This document shows, one piece after another, positions 1-6,940 of a stretch of 13,294 nt of DNA. Under the pieces are notes generated by a model, which had not been told where the DNA came from, did not search any database, and saw nothing but the letters and a program-made list of their open reading frames with translations. Location of the stretch: positions 1-13,294 of the forward strand of contig DTTG01000039.1 of NCBI GenBank assembly GCA_012964845.1, read 5' to 3'. Numbering within the stretch: the stretch's first letter is position 1; each line of letters opens with the position of its first letter. The translations under genes were made by a program, and so were the position numbers. Source of the DNA: Fidelibacterota bacterium. GTDB lineage: Bacteria; Fidelibacterota; Marinisomatia; SCGC-AAA003-L08; D37C17.

Positions 1-89
1 AATGCTTTGATTCCAAGGTTTGCAACAGCGAATGCTGCCTCTACTCCGGCATGGCCCCCACCAACAATAACAATGCTTTTATTCCTCAT
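1..89 (-). CDS. mnmG: MnmG (GidA), tRNA U34 carboxymethylaminomethyl-modification FAD enzyme, N-terminal fragment
   Basis: Only the first 29 codons are inside the window; the gene continues past base 1. The translated start reads MRNKSIVIVGGGHAGVEAAF, the Rossmann dinucleotide-binding motif (GGGHAG) that opens MnmG proteins. With MnmE, MnmG builds the cmnm5 group on uridine 34 of certain tRNAs, using FAD and methylene-tetrahydrofolate. Its ATG overlaps the TGA of mnmE (ATGA), so the two partners of one complex are translationally coupled. The upstream sequence offers only a weak GGA close to the ATG, which fits coupling. I am confident from the motif plus the mnmE neighbour, although most of the protein cannot be seen. 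Confidence 0.93.
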   Translation of the reverse strand, partial: MRNKSIVIVGGGHAGVEAAFAVANLGIKA

Positions 90-1432
90 TTTCCAACACA
101 AAAATTAGAAAAAATATTTTGAATAATTGCTTTATTAGGAATTTCTCCAACAACATCTTTAATAGCCACAACAAAACCATTAAGCGTTGATGCAACGATA
201 TCTGTTTCTATGCCTTCAGTCAGCTGATCAATAGCCTCATTCAAGCAAAGCGCAGATTCTTCCAATAATCCTCTTTGACGCTGGGTTATCATAAAGCCAT
301 GCGTGTGGTCTGCAAGATTAATATTATTAAGAATATATGTGGAAATAGATGTTAATAACTTGTTTATTCCTGTGTTTTCTTTAGAAGAAGTGAAGATAAT
401 ATCGTCTTGAACTATCGAAGGAGAAGGCGCTAAATCAGACTTTGATTTTACTAAAATATAGTGATGTTGATATCTTTTCATAAATTCGGTGTTAATTAAA
501 GCCCGCGGATTTTCATCATCAACCAATAAACACAAATCTGCCCGATCTAATTCAGAAATTGTTTTTTCTACACCAAGATTATCGAGCGGCCTTTTAGATT
601 CCCAAACACCGGCCGTATCTACAAGACACACGGGCACACCCTCCAATTCAAACCAAGATTCAACCGTATCTCTAGTGGTTCCCGCCACCGGAGAAGTGAT
701 GGCTCTATCGTGACCCAGCAGGGCATTAAACAAACTGGATTTGCCCGTGTTGGGACGCCCCAATATGATTATTCTAATACCGGAAAAGATTTTCTTCCCT
801 ATCAGGGATGAGTCTACAATTCGGTTTATTTGAGTCTGAACATCTTCGAGCATGGAACGAATAGTTGAATAGGAGGTCAGGCTTATTTCGTCTTCCGAAA
901 AGTTTAATTCATTTTCTATAATTGAGAGGACATCTATTATCTTAGATTTGATCTCTCCAAGCATTTTTGACACCTTCCCCTCTAAATGATAGAGGCTTAA
1001 TTCTGCTGAACGGGAGGTTTTTGATGAAATTATTGCCGATACTGCTTCAGCTTGAAGCAAATCCATTTTTCCATTTAAAAAGGAACGATATGAAAATTCG
1101 CCTGGTTGCGCTAGTCTTGCCCCACCATCAATAGCTGCCTGCAAAATTGAATTTTTAACTGCAGTTCCCCCATGACAGGAGATTTCTATTATATCTTCGC
1201 CGGTATAGCTGCCTGGAGCTTTAAAATAGGTTACAACAACCTCATCAAGAATATGATTATTTTTTGGATGATAGAGCCTGGTAAACAATGCAAACCTGTT
1301 TTTAGGCTTTTTGTGGGTGAATTCTTTATACAGCGGCTTTAAATCTTTTCCAGAAAGCCGTACCACTGCAAGCGCACCGATACCCGGCGGGGTGGCAATT
1401 GCTACAATGTTTTCTTGATCATAGGGCAACAT
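86..1432 (-). CDS. mnmE: MnmE (TrmE), tRNA-modification GTPase
   Basis: At 448 aa it is close to the usual 450-460. The N-terminal tetrahydrofolate-binding domain (about 1-120) begins with the typical IVAIATPPGIGALAVVRLSG. The helical domain follows and is interrupted by the G domain. That domain has G1 GRPNTGKS at 225-232, G2 GTTRD at 251-255, G3 DTAG at 272-275 and a G4 reading SKSD at 330-333 instead of NKxD. The protein ends in FCVGK, the C-(I/L/V)-G-K tail whose cysteine is essential in the family. It works with MnmG on the wobble uridine of tRNAs. It starts 15 nt after the yidC stop without a good Shine-Dalgarno and overlaps mnmG by ATGA. The G4 Asn-to-Ser change is mild, since other MnmE proteins vary here. 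Confidence 0.97.
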   Translation of the reverse strand: MLPYDQENIVAIATPPGIGALAVVRLSGKDLKPLYKEFTHKKPKNRFALFTRLYHPKNNHILDEVVVTYFKAPGSYTGEDIIEISCHGGTAVKNSILQAAIDGGARLAQPGEFSYRSFLNGKMDLLQAEAVSAIISSKTSRSAELSLYHLEGKVSKMLGEIKSKIIDVLSIIENELNFSEDEISLTSYSTIRSMLEDVQTQINRIVDSSLIGKKIFSGIRIIILGRPNTGKSSLFNALLGHDRAITSPVAGTTRDTVESWFELEGVPVCLVDTAGVWESKRPLDNLGVEKTISELDRADLCLLVDDENPRALINTEFMKRYQHHYILVKSKSDLAPSPSIVQDDIIFTSSKENTGINKLLTSISTYILNNINLADHTHGFMITQRQRGLLEESALCLNEAIDQLTEGIETDIVASTLNGFVVAIKDVVGEIPNKAIIQNIFSNFCVGK

Positions 1433-1447
1433 TTCATTTGCAATTTA

Positions 1448-3196
1448 TTATTGATTAGCAAGCTTATTCTTAATGCTGCGTTGTTGGAAGAAACTCAACA
1501 TATTATAAGCTGTATAATACAAATTAAGTCCGGAGGGAAATGTATTAAAAAGCAGTATGAAAAACACATTCATAAAATACATAACGGGTTTTTGACTTTT
1601 ATCCATAGTGGCAGAGGACATGTGCATCGTGAGCATAAGAGTGGCACCCATGACAAGAGGCAATATAGCCACCCCATCACCATAAACGGGAATAGAAAAG
1701 GGGAGCGTAAAGACTACATCCGGCTTGGAAAGATCAGATATCCACAGCATAAATGGTGCACCCCGAAACTCAATGGTGGTGCGAAAAACCATAAATAAAG
1801 CCCATAATAATGGCATCTGAAGCATGATGGGAAGACATCCTCCCAGGGGATTGACTTTGTGTTTTTTATATAAAGCCATAGTTTCTTTATTAAGGCGCTG
1901 AGGATTGCCTTTATATTTCGCCTGCATTTTTTTAATCTCAGGCTGAATTTTTTGCATGTTTTGACTGGATTCATAACTCTTTTTTGTAAGGGGACCTGTA
2001 ATAAGTCTAACCAAAAGTGCAAACAACAACAACACGAGACCATAATTCAGGTTCAACTTATTGTGCATAAATTTCAAAACCCACAAAACACCCTTACTAA
2101 TTGGGCGAATTGGAGCAAAACCCCAATTCATGGAAGCTTCTAGAGTAGCGCCAGTTTGAGATAAAAAATCAACATCAAGGGGACCTAAATAAATACTGGA
2201 TGAGATTGTTGATACATCCAGGGGATAACCAATGGATGCATGATATAGAGGAGTATGTTTTCGGTGTCCAAATTCAGTATTATACCCTGACAGGGTGGCG
2301 TATTTCCCCGAATTTTCAGCTATGATGGCCGACATAAAATATTTTGTTCGAATCGCAACCCAATCAGTTTGCCCTTTATAGACCTCTCTAGTTATAATTT
2401 CCTCAGGGTCTGTAGATTGCATATCTTCAATTTCACCAGCCTGGCTGATAATTCCAGATCCATAGGTTACATCTTCATCTTCCTTTTCTTCTGTAGGGCG
2501 CAGTCCACCATACCAGAGCAACTCAAGATTGTTGGAGCCCTCCAAAATGTCATAGTTAATTTCATATAAATGTTCATTGATATATTTATCTGCGGAAAAA
2601 GAAACCGTTTTGTTAATAATTGTTCTACCACTGGCATCCTGCAGGGCATATTTCAGCTCAACAGAGCCATAATCAAGATAAATAGTGTCTCGCTGGTTTG
2701 AAAAGTTTAATAAGGTAAAGGGTTGGTTTAAAAAATTGTATCTATCATCATTGTCATCATAATCTGCCAGGCAGGGCATACAATTCTCTTCAGAGTTTAT
2801 AATTAATGATACAGGAATATCAGGTTGAAACAATCCCCCGTCATCATAACCTCCAAGGTATTTTAATTTATCTGAATTTTCACCAGTTAAAAAATAATTT
2901 ACAAAACTTCCGCCGGAGTTATTGGTAAGCGTAGCAGTGTACATAGGCGTTACAATGGTAATAAATGATTCTTTGCTATAAACATTTGCAGCCATTTCGC
3001 CCGGCTTTGTTTCGAAGGAAGGTTTAGCGCTTTTTCCTGGCACAGGAAAGTTTATATTTTCAGAATCCACAACCCCAGAGCTTTCATTTGAAGCGGGACT
3101 TGCATCATAGCCTAACCATTCCAGATAAACGGGCTGTAGGATAATAATTAAGAAAATTAAAGCGCCAGCGATAATATATCGAAGGGTATCATTCAT
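1448..3196 (-). CDS. yidC: YidC/Oxa1 membrane protein insertase
   Basis: At 582 aa it is a Gram-negative-type YidC. One N-terminal transmembrane helix (about 6-22) is followed by a large periplasmic beta domain (about 60-350). The conserved insertase core occupies about 365-575. Core landmarks are Arg397 in the TM2 region ([14 protein letters not shown]), the charged cytoplasmic loop with [19 protein letters not shown], the [18 protein letters not shown] helix, and the final hydrophobic segments with FPSGLNLYY. It inserts and folds inner-membrane proteins with or without Sec. The start ATG overlaps the yidD stop (ATGA), placing it in the rpmH-rnpA-yidD-yidC-mnmE-mnmG order. A CxxC (Cys139, Cys142) in the periplasmic domain is unusual. 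The short basic tail (SIKNKLANQ) is typical. Confidence 0.97.
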   Translation of the reverse strand: MNDTLRYIIAGALIFLIIILQPVYLEWLGYDASPASNESSGVVDSENINFPVPGKSAKPSFETKPGEMAANVYSKESFITIVTPMYTATLTNNSGGSFVNYFLTGENSDKLKYLGGYDDGGLFQPDIPVSLIINSEENCMPCLADYDDNDDRYNFLNQPFTLLNFSNQRDTIYLDYGSVELKYALQDASGRTIINKTVSFSADKYINEHLYEINYDILEGSNNLELLWYGGLRPTEEKEDEDVTYGSGIISQAGEIEDMQSTDPEEIITREVYKGQTDWVAIRTKYFMSAIIAENSGKYATLSGYNTEFGHRKHTPLYHASIGYPLDVSTISSSIYLGPLDVDFLSQTGATLEASMNWGFAPIRPISKGVLWVLKFMHNKLNLNYGLVLLLFALLVRLITGPLTKKSYESSQNMQKIQPEIKKMQAKYKGNPQRLNKETMALYKKHKVNPLGGCLPIMLQMPLLWALFMVFRTTIEFRGAPFMLWISDLSKPDVVFTLPFSIPVYGDGVAILPLVMGATLMLTMHMSSATMDKSQKPVMYFMNVFFILLFNTFPSGLNLYYTAYNMLSFFQQRSIKNKLANQ

Positions 3197-3420
3197 GGTA
3201 CGGGGTCATAACCTGTTGTTTTATAAAGGGGATGGCATTTGCTAATACGCTTTATTGCCAGCCACCCTCCACTGATTACCCCGTGCTTTTCCAGGGCTTC
3301 AATCGTATAAGTAGAACAAGAGGGAGTAAAACGACAAGCATCAGGCAGAAATCCGGAAATCACTATCTTATAAATTTTTATAAGGAGGATGAAAAGTTTT
3401 TTAATTAGAGAGTTTATCAT
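3193..3420 (-). CDS. yidD: YidD, membrane protein insertion efficiency factor
   Basis: This 75-aa protein matches the YidD family (about 70-85 aa). It has an amphipathic/hydrophobic N-terminus ([20 protein letters not shown]), the signature [19 protein letters not shown] at about 29-47, and a [14 protein letters not shown] end. The family is a small inner-membrane-associated protein that helps YidC-dependent insertion. The ATG lies inside the 3' end of rnpA (20-nt overlap), and the stop overlaps the yidC ATG, so it is coupled on both sides. Its position between rnpA and yidC is the standard one and removes any doubt about identity. Confidence 0.96.
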   Translation of the reverse strand: MINSLIKKLFILLIKIYKIVISGFLPDACRFTPSCSTYTIEALEKHGVISGGWLAIKRISKCHPLYKTTGYDPVP

Positions 3421-3709
3421 AAATGGAATTAAAGGATTCTTTAATAGAAATGTAGGTCACACCCCGCTTTTTGGGGCGTACAACCAATGCGCAGCCTATA
3501 GCCCTATCAACAATTATAGATTTAAATATGGACCTACAGCGCCGTTTAAAGAGATTACGCTGTACAGCATTCCCATATTTTTTGGATACAATAAGCCCCA
3601 TTTCAGGCCTGGAGCTTTTGCTATATTTAAATGATAAATCCCTGAAATACAGGGATTTTGAGGCTTTCATTATTTTGGAAAACGCTGATGAAGAAAGCGA
3701 ATGCTTCAA
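3401..3709 (-). CDS. rnpA: RnpA, protein component of ribonuclease P
   Basis: The 102-aa reading has the RNR motif region [14 protein letters not shown] at about 47-60, preceded by the central strand GLIVSKKYG that normally leads into it. The protein binds RNase P RNA and helps 5' maturation of tRNAs. The chosen start is a TTG immediately after the rpmH TAA. No upstream in-frame alternative exists, because that TAA is in the same frame. The next ATG (residue 14) would remove part of the N-terminal helix and strand. No Shine-Dalgarno sits at the right distance, so termination-reinitiation from rpmH is likely. The N-terminus is somewhat short and lacks the common RLxxxxEF opening. Identity is secure from motif and context; the exact start is not. 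Confidence 0.93.
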   Translation of the reverse strand: MKHSLSSSAFSKIMKASKSLYFRDLSFKYSKSSRPEMGLIVSKKYGNAVQRNLFKRRCRSIFKSIIVDRAIGCALVVRPKKRGVTYISIKESFNSIYDKLSN

Positions 3710-3844
3710 TTAAGCAGATATTGTCTTCCGACCCTTTTTACGCCGCCGAGCCAGCAACGCACGCCCAGCCTTAGTGCTCATCCGCTTTTTAAATCCGTGT
3801 TTATTTTTTCGTTTTCGATTGGTATATTTTATTGTGACCTTCAT
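3710..3844 (-). CDS. rpmH: Ribosomal protein bL34
   Basis: This 44-aa highly basic protein starts [18 protein letters not shown] and continues with [26 protein letters not shown] in shape, the unmistakable bL34 pattern (NRKR-HGF-RM-T-GR-LA-RR-KGR). It is a structural protein of the large ribosomal subunit. It is the first gene of the rpmH-rnpA-yidD-yidC-mnmE-mnmG run. A clear AAGGA Shine-Dalgarno lies 6 nt before the ATG. Its TAA is directly followed by the TTG taken as the rnpA start, in the same reading frame. Bases 3845-3911, between it and queF, must contain the operon promoter. I see an A/T-rich leader but no convincing -35/-10 pair. Confidence 0.97.
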   Translation of the reverse strand: MKVTIKYTNRKRKNKHGFKKRMSTKAGRALLARRRKKGRKTISA

Positions 3845-3850
3845 ATTCAG

Positions 3851-3855
3851 TCCTT
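3851..3855 (-). promoter_or_regulatory. Shine-Dalgarno site of rpmH
   Basis: On the minus strand the sequence reads AAAAAAGGACTGAAT before the ATG: AAGGA with a 6-nt spacer. This is the same geometry as at the SDR gene (AGGAG, 6 nt) and at the internal start of the membrane protein at 8029 (AAGGA, 6 nt). It shows that the organism uses canonical Shine-Dalgarno initiation at some genes. Confidence 0.8.
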
Positions 3856-3911
3856 TTTTAAACGATTACAGCCTAGAAATTTAATAACATTTTATGCATT
3901 TAATAAACAAT

Positions 3912-4271
3912 TTATTCTTGCCAATGTGCCTCAACTACAGTACTTATTCCACCCCGGGGATTAAAGCGGCCAATTACATCAATTTTTCGTGGCTTACAGG
4001 CCCTGCGAAAATCATCTAATATCTTATTGGTTACATTTTCATGAAAAATTCCCAGATTACGAAATTGCTGGATATATAATTTAAGAGATTTCAACTCCAC
4101 AATTAATTTATCAGGGATGTAATTAATTTCAATTGTAGCAAAATCAGGCTGACCTGTCCTGGGGCAAACACAGGTAAATTCAGGGATTGATATTTTTACA
4201 TCATAATCTCTATCAGAATATTCATTTTTCACTACCTCAAATTCTGAAGATGTTGGGGAAGAGACAGACAT
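3912..4271 (-). CDS. queF: QueF, NADPH-dependent 7-cyano-7-deazaguanine (preQ0) reductase
   Basis: This 119-aa protein is the short, single-domain QueF type. It reduces the nitrile of preQ0 to the aminomethyl of preQ1 with NADPH, in queuosine synthesis for tRNA. FTCVCPRTGQPDFA (about 32-45) contains the nucleophilic Cys36 and Asp43. VELKSLKLY (58-66) is the QueF motif with substrate-binding Glu59. FRNLGIFHE (70-78) ends in the conserved His-Glu pair. I choose the ATG at 4271. A TTG one codon earlier would also be open, but AAAAGG lies 11 nt upstream of the ATG. The gene begins 6 nt after the sugar-kinase stop, so the two are probably cotranscribed. No other queuosine gene is in the window. 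Confidence 0.95.
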   Translation of the reverse strand: MSVSSPTSSEFEVVKNEYSDRDYDVKISIPEFTCVCPRTGQPDFATIEINYIPDKLIVELKSLKLYIQQFRNLGIFHENVTNKILDDFRRACKPRKIDVIGRFNPRGGISTVVEAHWQE

Positions 4272-4277
4272 CAATAA

Positions 4278-5186
4278 TTATACCTTTTCCACCATGGAAT
4301 TTTTAATTGTTTCTACCCTGTGTGCAAGCAATGTTGGCGTGGCTTGTAAGAGAGATTCAACTCCAAATCCTTCAACACAAAATGAAGCCATAGCAGAGCC
4401 AACTATAACTGCCTCTAGAAAATCAGGTTGACTGGCTTGAGAGAGATAGCCCATAAAACCGCCGGCAAAAGAATCACCAGCGCCAGTTGGATCAATCACT
4501 TGATTAATAGGGAAAACAGGAACTGAATGGCGGCTTTCTCCCTGGGCGAGACAAGCACCATCTGCGCCTTTTTTAATTACCACAATCTCTGGTCCTGCAG
4601 ATAATAGTTCGCTGGCTGCATTGGAAATTTCAGACTGTCCAGTATATTGTTCAGCTTCCTCGTGGTTTATTAGCAATATTGTCGAGAGTTTCAACACTTC
4701 TTTTAATTTTTCAGGGAAAAGATCAATCCATAAATTCATTGTATCGGTTACAATATATTCTGCGGAAGGAGTTAATTTTGCTACAGAAGATTGTAAATCC
4801 GGGTGGATATTTCCTAAAAAGACAAGTGGAGATAAACGGTCGGCTTCCTGAATGGTGGGTGAGAAATTCTCAAACACGCCCAGTTCTGTAAAGAGGGTAT
4901 CCCGCGTAGAATAATCATCGCTGTATTTACCTCCCCAGCGGAATGTTGAACCATTTTCAACCAGTATATTATCAGTATTTATATTCCGCGATTGAAATAA
5001 CTGCCAACCCTCTTCGGGATAATCATTACCCACGACCCCCACCAATTTTACAGGAGCCAGCAATCCTGCAGAAATTGAGAAATAAGTTGCAGATCCGCCC
5101 AAAATATTTTGTCGAGTCCCATGTGGAGTTTCAAGTGTGTCAAGCGCTATAGAGCCTACAGCAAGTATGGTTTTTTGTTTATCCAT
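4278..5186 (-). CDS. PfkB/ribokinase-family sugar or nucleoside kinase, substrate unknown
   Basis: The 302-aa protein has the PfkB fold. It opens ILAVGSIALDTLETPHG, has the substrate-binding NILGGSATYFS stretch (about 28-38) and the mid-protein ILLINHEEAEQYTG. The C-terminal ATP/anion-hole signature DPTGAGDSFAGGFMGYL (about 232-248) carries the catalytic Asp of GAGD. FRWGGKY and LGNIHPDLQ are features of an orphan subgroup that I know only as 'PfkB family carbohydrate kinase' or 'sugar kinase', so I do not name a substrate. It lies 6 nt upstream of queF, suggesting one transcript. No Shine-Dalgarno precedes the ATG. A TAATAT box 9 nt upstream suggests a leaderless message. It is divergent from the NUDIX gene across 66 bp. 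Confidence 0.88.
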   Translation of the reverse strand: MDKQKTILAVGSIALDTLETPHGTRQNILGGSATYFSISAGLLAPVKLVGVVGNDYPEEGWQLFQSRNINTDNILVENGSTFRWGGKYSDDYSTRDTLFTELGVFENFSPTIQEADRLSPLVFLGNIHPDLQSSVAKLTPSAEYIVTDTMNLWIDLFPEKLKEVLKLSTILLINHEEAEQYTGQSEISNAASELLSAGPEIVVIKKGADGACLAQGESRHSVPVFPINQVIDPTGAGDSFAGGFMGYLSQASQPDFLEAVIVGSAMASFCVEGFGVESLLQATPTLLAHRVETIKNSMVEKV

Positions 5187-5195
5187 AAGGCGTGA

Positions 5196-5225
5196 ATATT
5201 AGCATTTTTATCTATCTTTATACAA
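5196..5225 (-). promoter_or_regulatory. Putative promoter of the PfkB kinase-queF unit
   Basis: On the minus strand TTGTAT (5225-5220) and TAATAT (5201-5196) are separated by 18 nt, a plausible sigma70-like arrangement. The -10-like box ends 9 nt before the A of the ATG, so a transcript would begin at or within a few bases of the start codon, consistent with the missing Shine-Dalgarno. This is based on consensus matching only. Confidence 0.4.
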
Positions 5226-5252
5226 TGATGAAATCTGCCTTATATTTCAATT

Positions 5253-5756
5253 ATGGGATATTTAGAATTCTGCTCAAATTGCGGCGAAAAAAACCAGTTT
5301 GGAGAAAAAGATGGCAATAAACGATATTTTTGTTCACAGTGCAGCACCATCCATTATGAAAATCCAAAACCAACAGCGACTTTAATTTGTATGCATCAGA
5401 ATCAATTGTTGTTAGTGAAAAGGGCTGTTGATCCTGGAAAGGGAATGTGGGGTTTGCCGGGGGGATTTATTGAAAGAGGGGAGACGCCTGAAATGGGTGC
5501 ACAAAGAGAATTGTTAGAAGAAACAAACTTACAGGGAAGTGTGAGTAATTTGCTGGGAACATGCAGTCATTTTAATACCGTCTTTGGAGATATTTTATTG
5601 ATGGGGATGGAAGTACAAGTTGAAGATTGGTCCACACTTAAAGCAGGGGATGATGCTGAAGAAGCAATTTTGTTCCCTTTTGACGAACTGCCAAAACTGG
5701 CTTTTCCCTGCCATGAAAAAATTGTAAATATGTACCGGCAAAAATCATTATCATGA
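5253..5756 (+). CDS. NUDIX hydrolase with N-terminal zinc ribbon
   Basis: The 167-aa protein starts with a small zinc ribbon, Cys7-x2-Cys10 and Cys27-x2-Cys30, followed by HYENPKPTAT, as in NudC-like and ADP-ribose-type NUDIX proteins. The NUDIX box at 71-93 is complete: Gly71-x5-Glu77-x7-Arg85-Glu86-Leu-Leu-Glu89-Glu90. It should hydrolyse a nucleoside diphosphate linked to another moiety, with Mg2+ bound by the box glutamates. The substrate is not decided by sequence; NAD(H), ADP-ribose or a nucleotide sugar are all possible. It is too short to be classical NudC. The start ATG lacks a Shine-Dalgarno; a TATATT box sits 6 nt upstream. Its TGA overlaps the next ATG (ATGA), so it forms a unit with the dehydroquinase-fold gene. 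Confidence 0.92.
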   Translation: MGYLEFCSNCGEKNQFGEKDGNKRYFCSQCSTIHYENPKPTATLICMHQNQLLLVKRAVDPGKGMWGLPGGFIERGETPEMGAQRELLEETNLQGSVSNLLGTCSHFNTVFGDILLMGMEVQVEDWSTLKAGDDAEEAILFPFDELPKLAFPCHEKIVNMYRQKSLS

Positions 5757-6175
5757 CTCAAAAACCAACTCAGAAAAACATTCTTATTATTCATGGACCT
5801 AATATGAATTTATTGGGACATAGAAAAATAGAAGCCAGTCCAAATATTACTTTAGACAAACTAAACAAAAATTTACGCAAAGTGGCAAGCAGGTTAGAGT
5901 TGAAGCTGAAGATTGTTCAAACAAATGATGAAGCCAGGGCAGTCACTATTGTGCAAAGGCAGCGAAATAAATTTTGCGGACTGCTCCTTTTCCCGGGACC
6001 ATGGCAAAAATCAGCTTATACTTTACAAGACACACTTGAGTTGTTATCTATACCCTTTGTAACCATTTCCTTGGGCGAGAAGGTTGAGGTGCTGCAGGGT
6101 TTAAAAAATATTGAGAAAGAGGATCTTTATAAAGCAAGCGAATCGGCGCTTGTTCACCTATCAGATTCAGTTTAA
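5753..6175 (+). CDS. Type II dehydroquinase-fold protein, probably catalytically inactive as AroQ
   Basis: The 140-aa protein has the length and frame of type II 3-dehydroquinate dehydratase: ILIIHGPNMNLLGHR at 10-24 matches the NGPNLNLLGxRE opening, and later strands align (KIVQTNDEA, LLLFPGPW, IPFVTISLG). Compared with the family, Asn17 and Arg24 remain. The catalytic Tyr position is Ser29, the NPGAYTHTS loop reads FPGPWQKSA (Asn and His lost), and the (E)VHxSN strand reads TISLGEK (Glu and His lost). The late RE-FR arginine is also not recognisable. It therefore probably does not perform the shikimate-pathway step. It is coupled to the NUDIX gene by ATGA and ends 9 bp inside the opposite-strand phosphatase gene. 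A divergent enzyme with another substrate, or a binding or structural role, are the alternatives. Confidence 0.72.
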   Translation: MTQKPTQKNILIIHGPNMNLLGHRKIEASPNITLDKLNKNLRKVASRLELKLKIVQTNDEARAVTIVQRQRNKFCGLLLFPGPWQKSAYTLQDTLELLSIPFVTISLGEKVEVLQGLKNIEKEDLYKASESALVHLSDSV

Positions 6176-6940
6176 TTGCAATAGTTCCGGCAAATCAGCC
6201 ACAGAATTGATAATAAAATCTGGTGTAATTTCAGAGCGCTTGAGACTTTCTTCCCTATATTTTCCAGTCTTAACCAAAATGGACTGCATACCCACATTAT
6301 TAGCTCCGCCAATATCGCCCCCGATATCATCACCCACCATATAAATAGATTGAAAGGATAGCCCCCAGGGCTTCACTGCTAGCTGAAATAAATGGGGGTT
6401 GGGCTTGCCAATGACCACTGCCTCTTTTTCTGTGGCAAATTCCAGTGCGGTAACAAAAGCACCTAAATCCAAGGTTAAACCATTCCCCGAATGCCAATAT
6501 TTGTTCTTATGCATGGCCACTATTTCAGCTCCATTGAGTATTTTTTTGAATAGAGCATTTAACAGGTCAAAGGTAAACAGATTGCCCATATCTCCCAATA
6601 CAATAGCCTGTGGATTTTCAGCATGTAAATCAAAATCTATAAAATCCTCTTCCATTTCATTATCTGGAACCACTAAATCAATGGTAGTATATTTCATATT
6701 TTTACAATATTCCACAGCAGCATGGGGGGCTGCAAAAACTTCATTAATTTCTAAGCTTAGACCCATTGATTTAAGTTTTGTCACCAAATTCTTTTTTGTC
6801 ATTCGGGTAGTATTGGTAATAAAACGGCAGGGGATATTATTTTGTCGGAGAAGATTAATAGATTCCTTTGCACCAGAAATTAGAGAATCACCCTGATAAA
6901 TCACCCCATCTAAATCAAATAGTATCCCAATATCATGCAT
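6167..6940 (-). CDS. HAD-superfamily subclass IIA phosphatase (NagD/LHPP-like)
   Basis: The 257-aa protein has all HAD motifs: motif I DLDGV with Asp9 and Asp11, motif II ITNTT (Thr42-Asn43), motif III Lys179 in IGKPNP, and motif IV VGDDIGGDIGGA with Asp204 and Asp209. The insertion between motifs II and III is the C2-type cap of subclass IIA, as in NagD, 4-nitrophenylphosphatase and LHPP. The PWGLSFQSIYMVGDD stretch resembles the LHPP/HDHD2 branch. It likely removes phosphate from a small sugar or nucleotide phosphate, or a phospho-amino acid; the substrate cannot be read from sequence. It follows dapF with an 8-nt overlap (ATGCATGA), so the two are cotranscribed. Its 3' end overlaps the convergent dehydroquinase-like gene by 9 bp. 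Confidence 0.9.
   Translation of the reverse strand: MHDIGILFDLDGVIYQGDSLISGAKESINLLRQNNIPCRFITNTTRMTKKNLVTKLKSMGLSLEINEVFAAPHAAVEYCKNMKYTTIDLVVPDNEMEEDFIDFDLHAENPQAIVLGDMGNLFTFDLLNALFKKILNGAEIVAMHKNKYWHSGNGLTLDLGAFVTALEFATEKEAVVIGKPNPHLFQLAVKPWGLSFQSIYMVGDDIGGDIGGANNVGMQSILVKTGKYREESLKRSEITPDFIINSVADLPELLQLN

Noticed and set aside
489..713. Plus-strand open frame antisense to the mnmE G domain
   Set aside because: Shadow of a well-conserved gene; no recognisable domain or ribosome-binding site. The other antisense frames within yidC, the kinase, HAD, mutY and lipase genes were dismissed likewise.
2062..2070. TTATGCACA on the minus strand, a DnaA-box-like 9-mer
   Set aside because: A single copy inside yidC, fully explained by the codons for MHNK; no cluster, so no origin claimed.
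4272..4274. TTG as start of QueF one codon before the ATG
   Set aside because: An adjacent ATG is the simpler start and suits the upstream AAAAGG equally; the choice changes one residue only.
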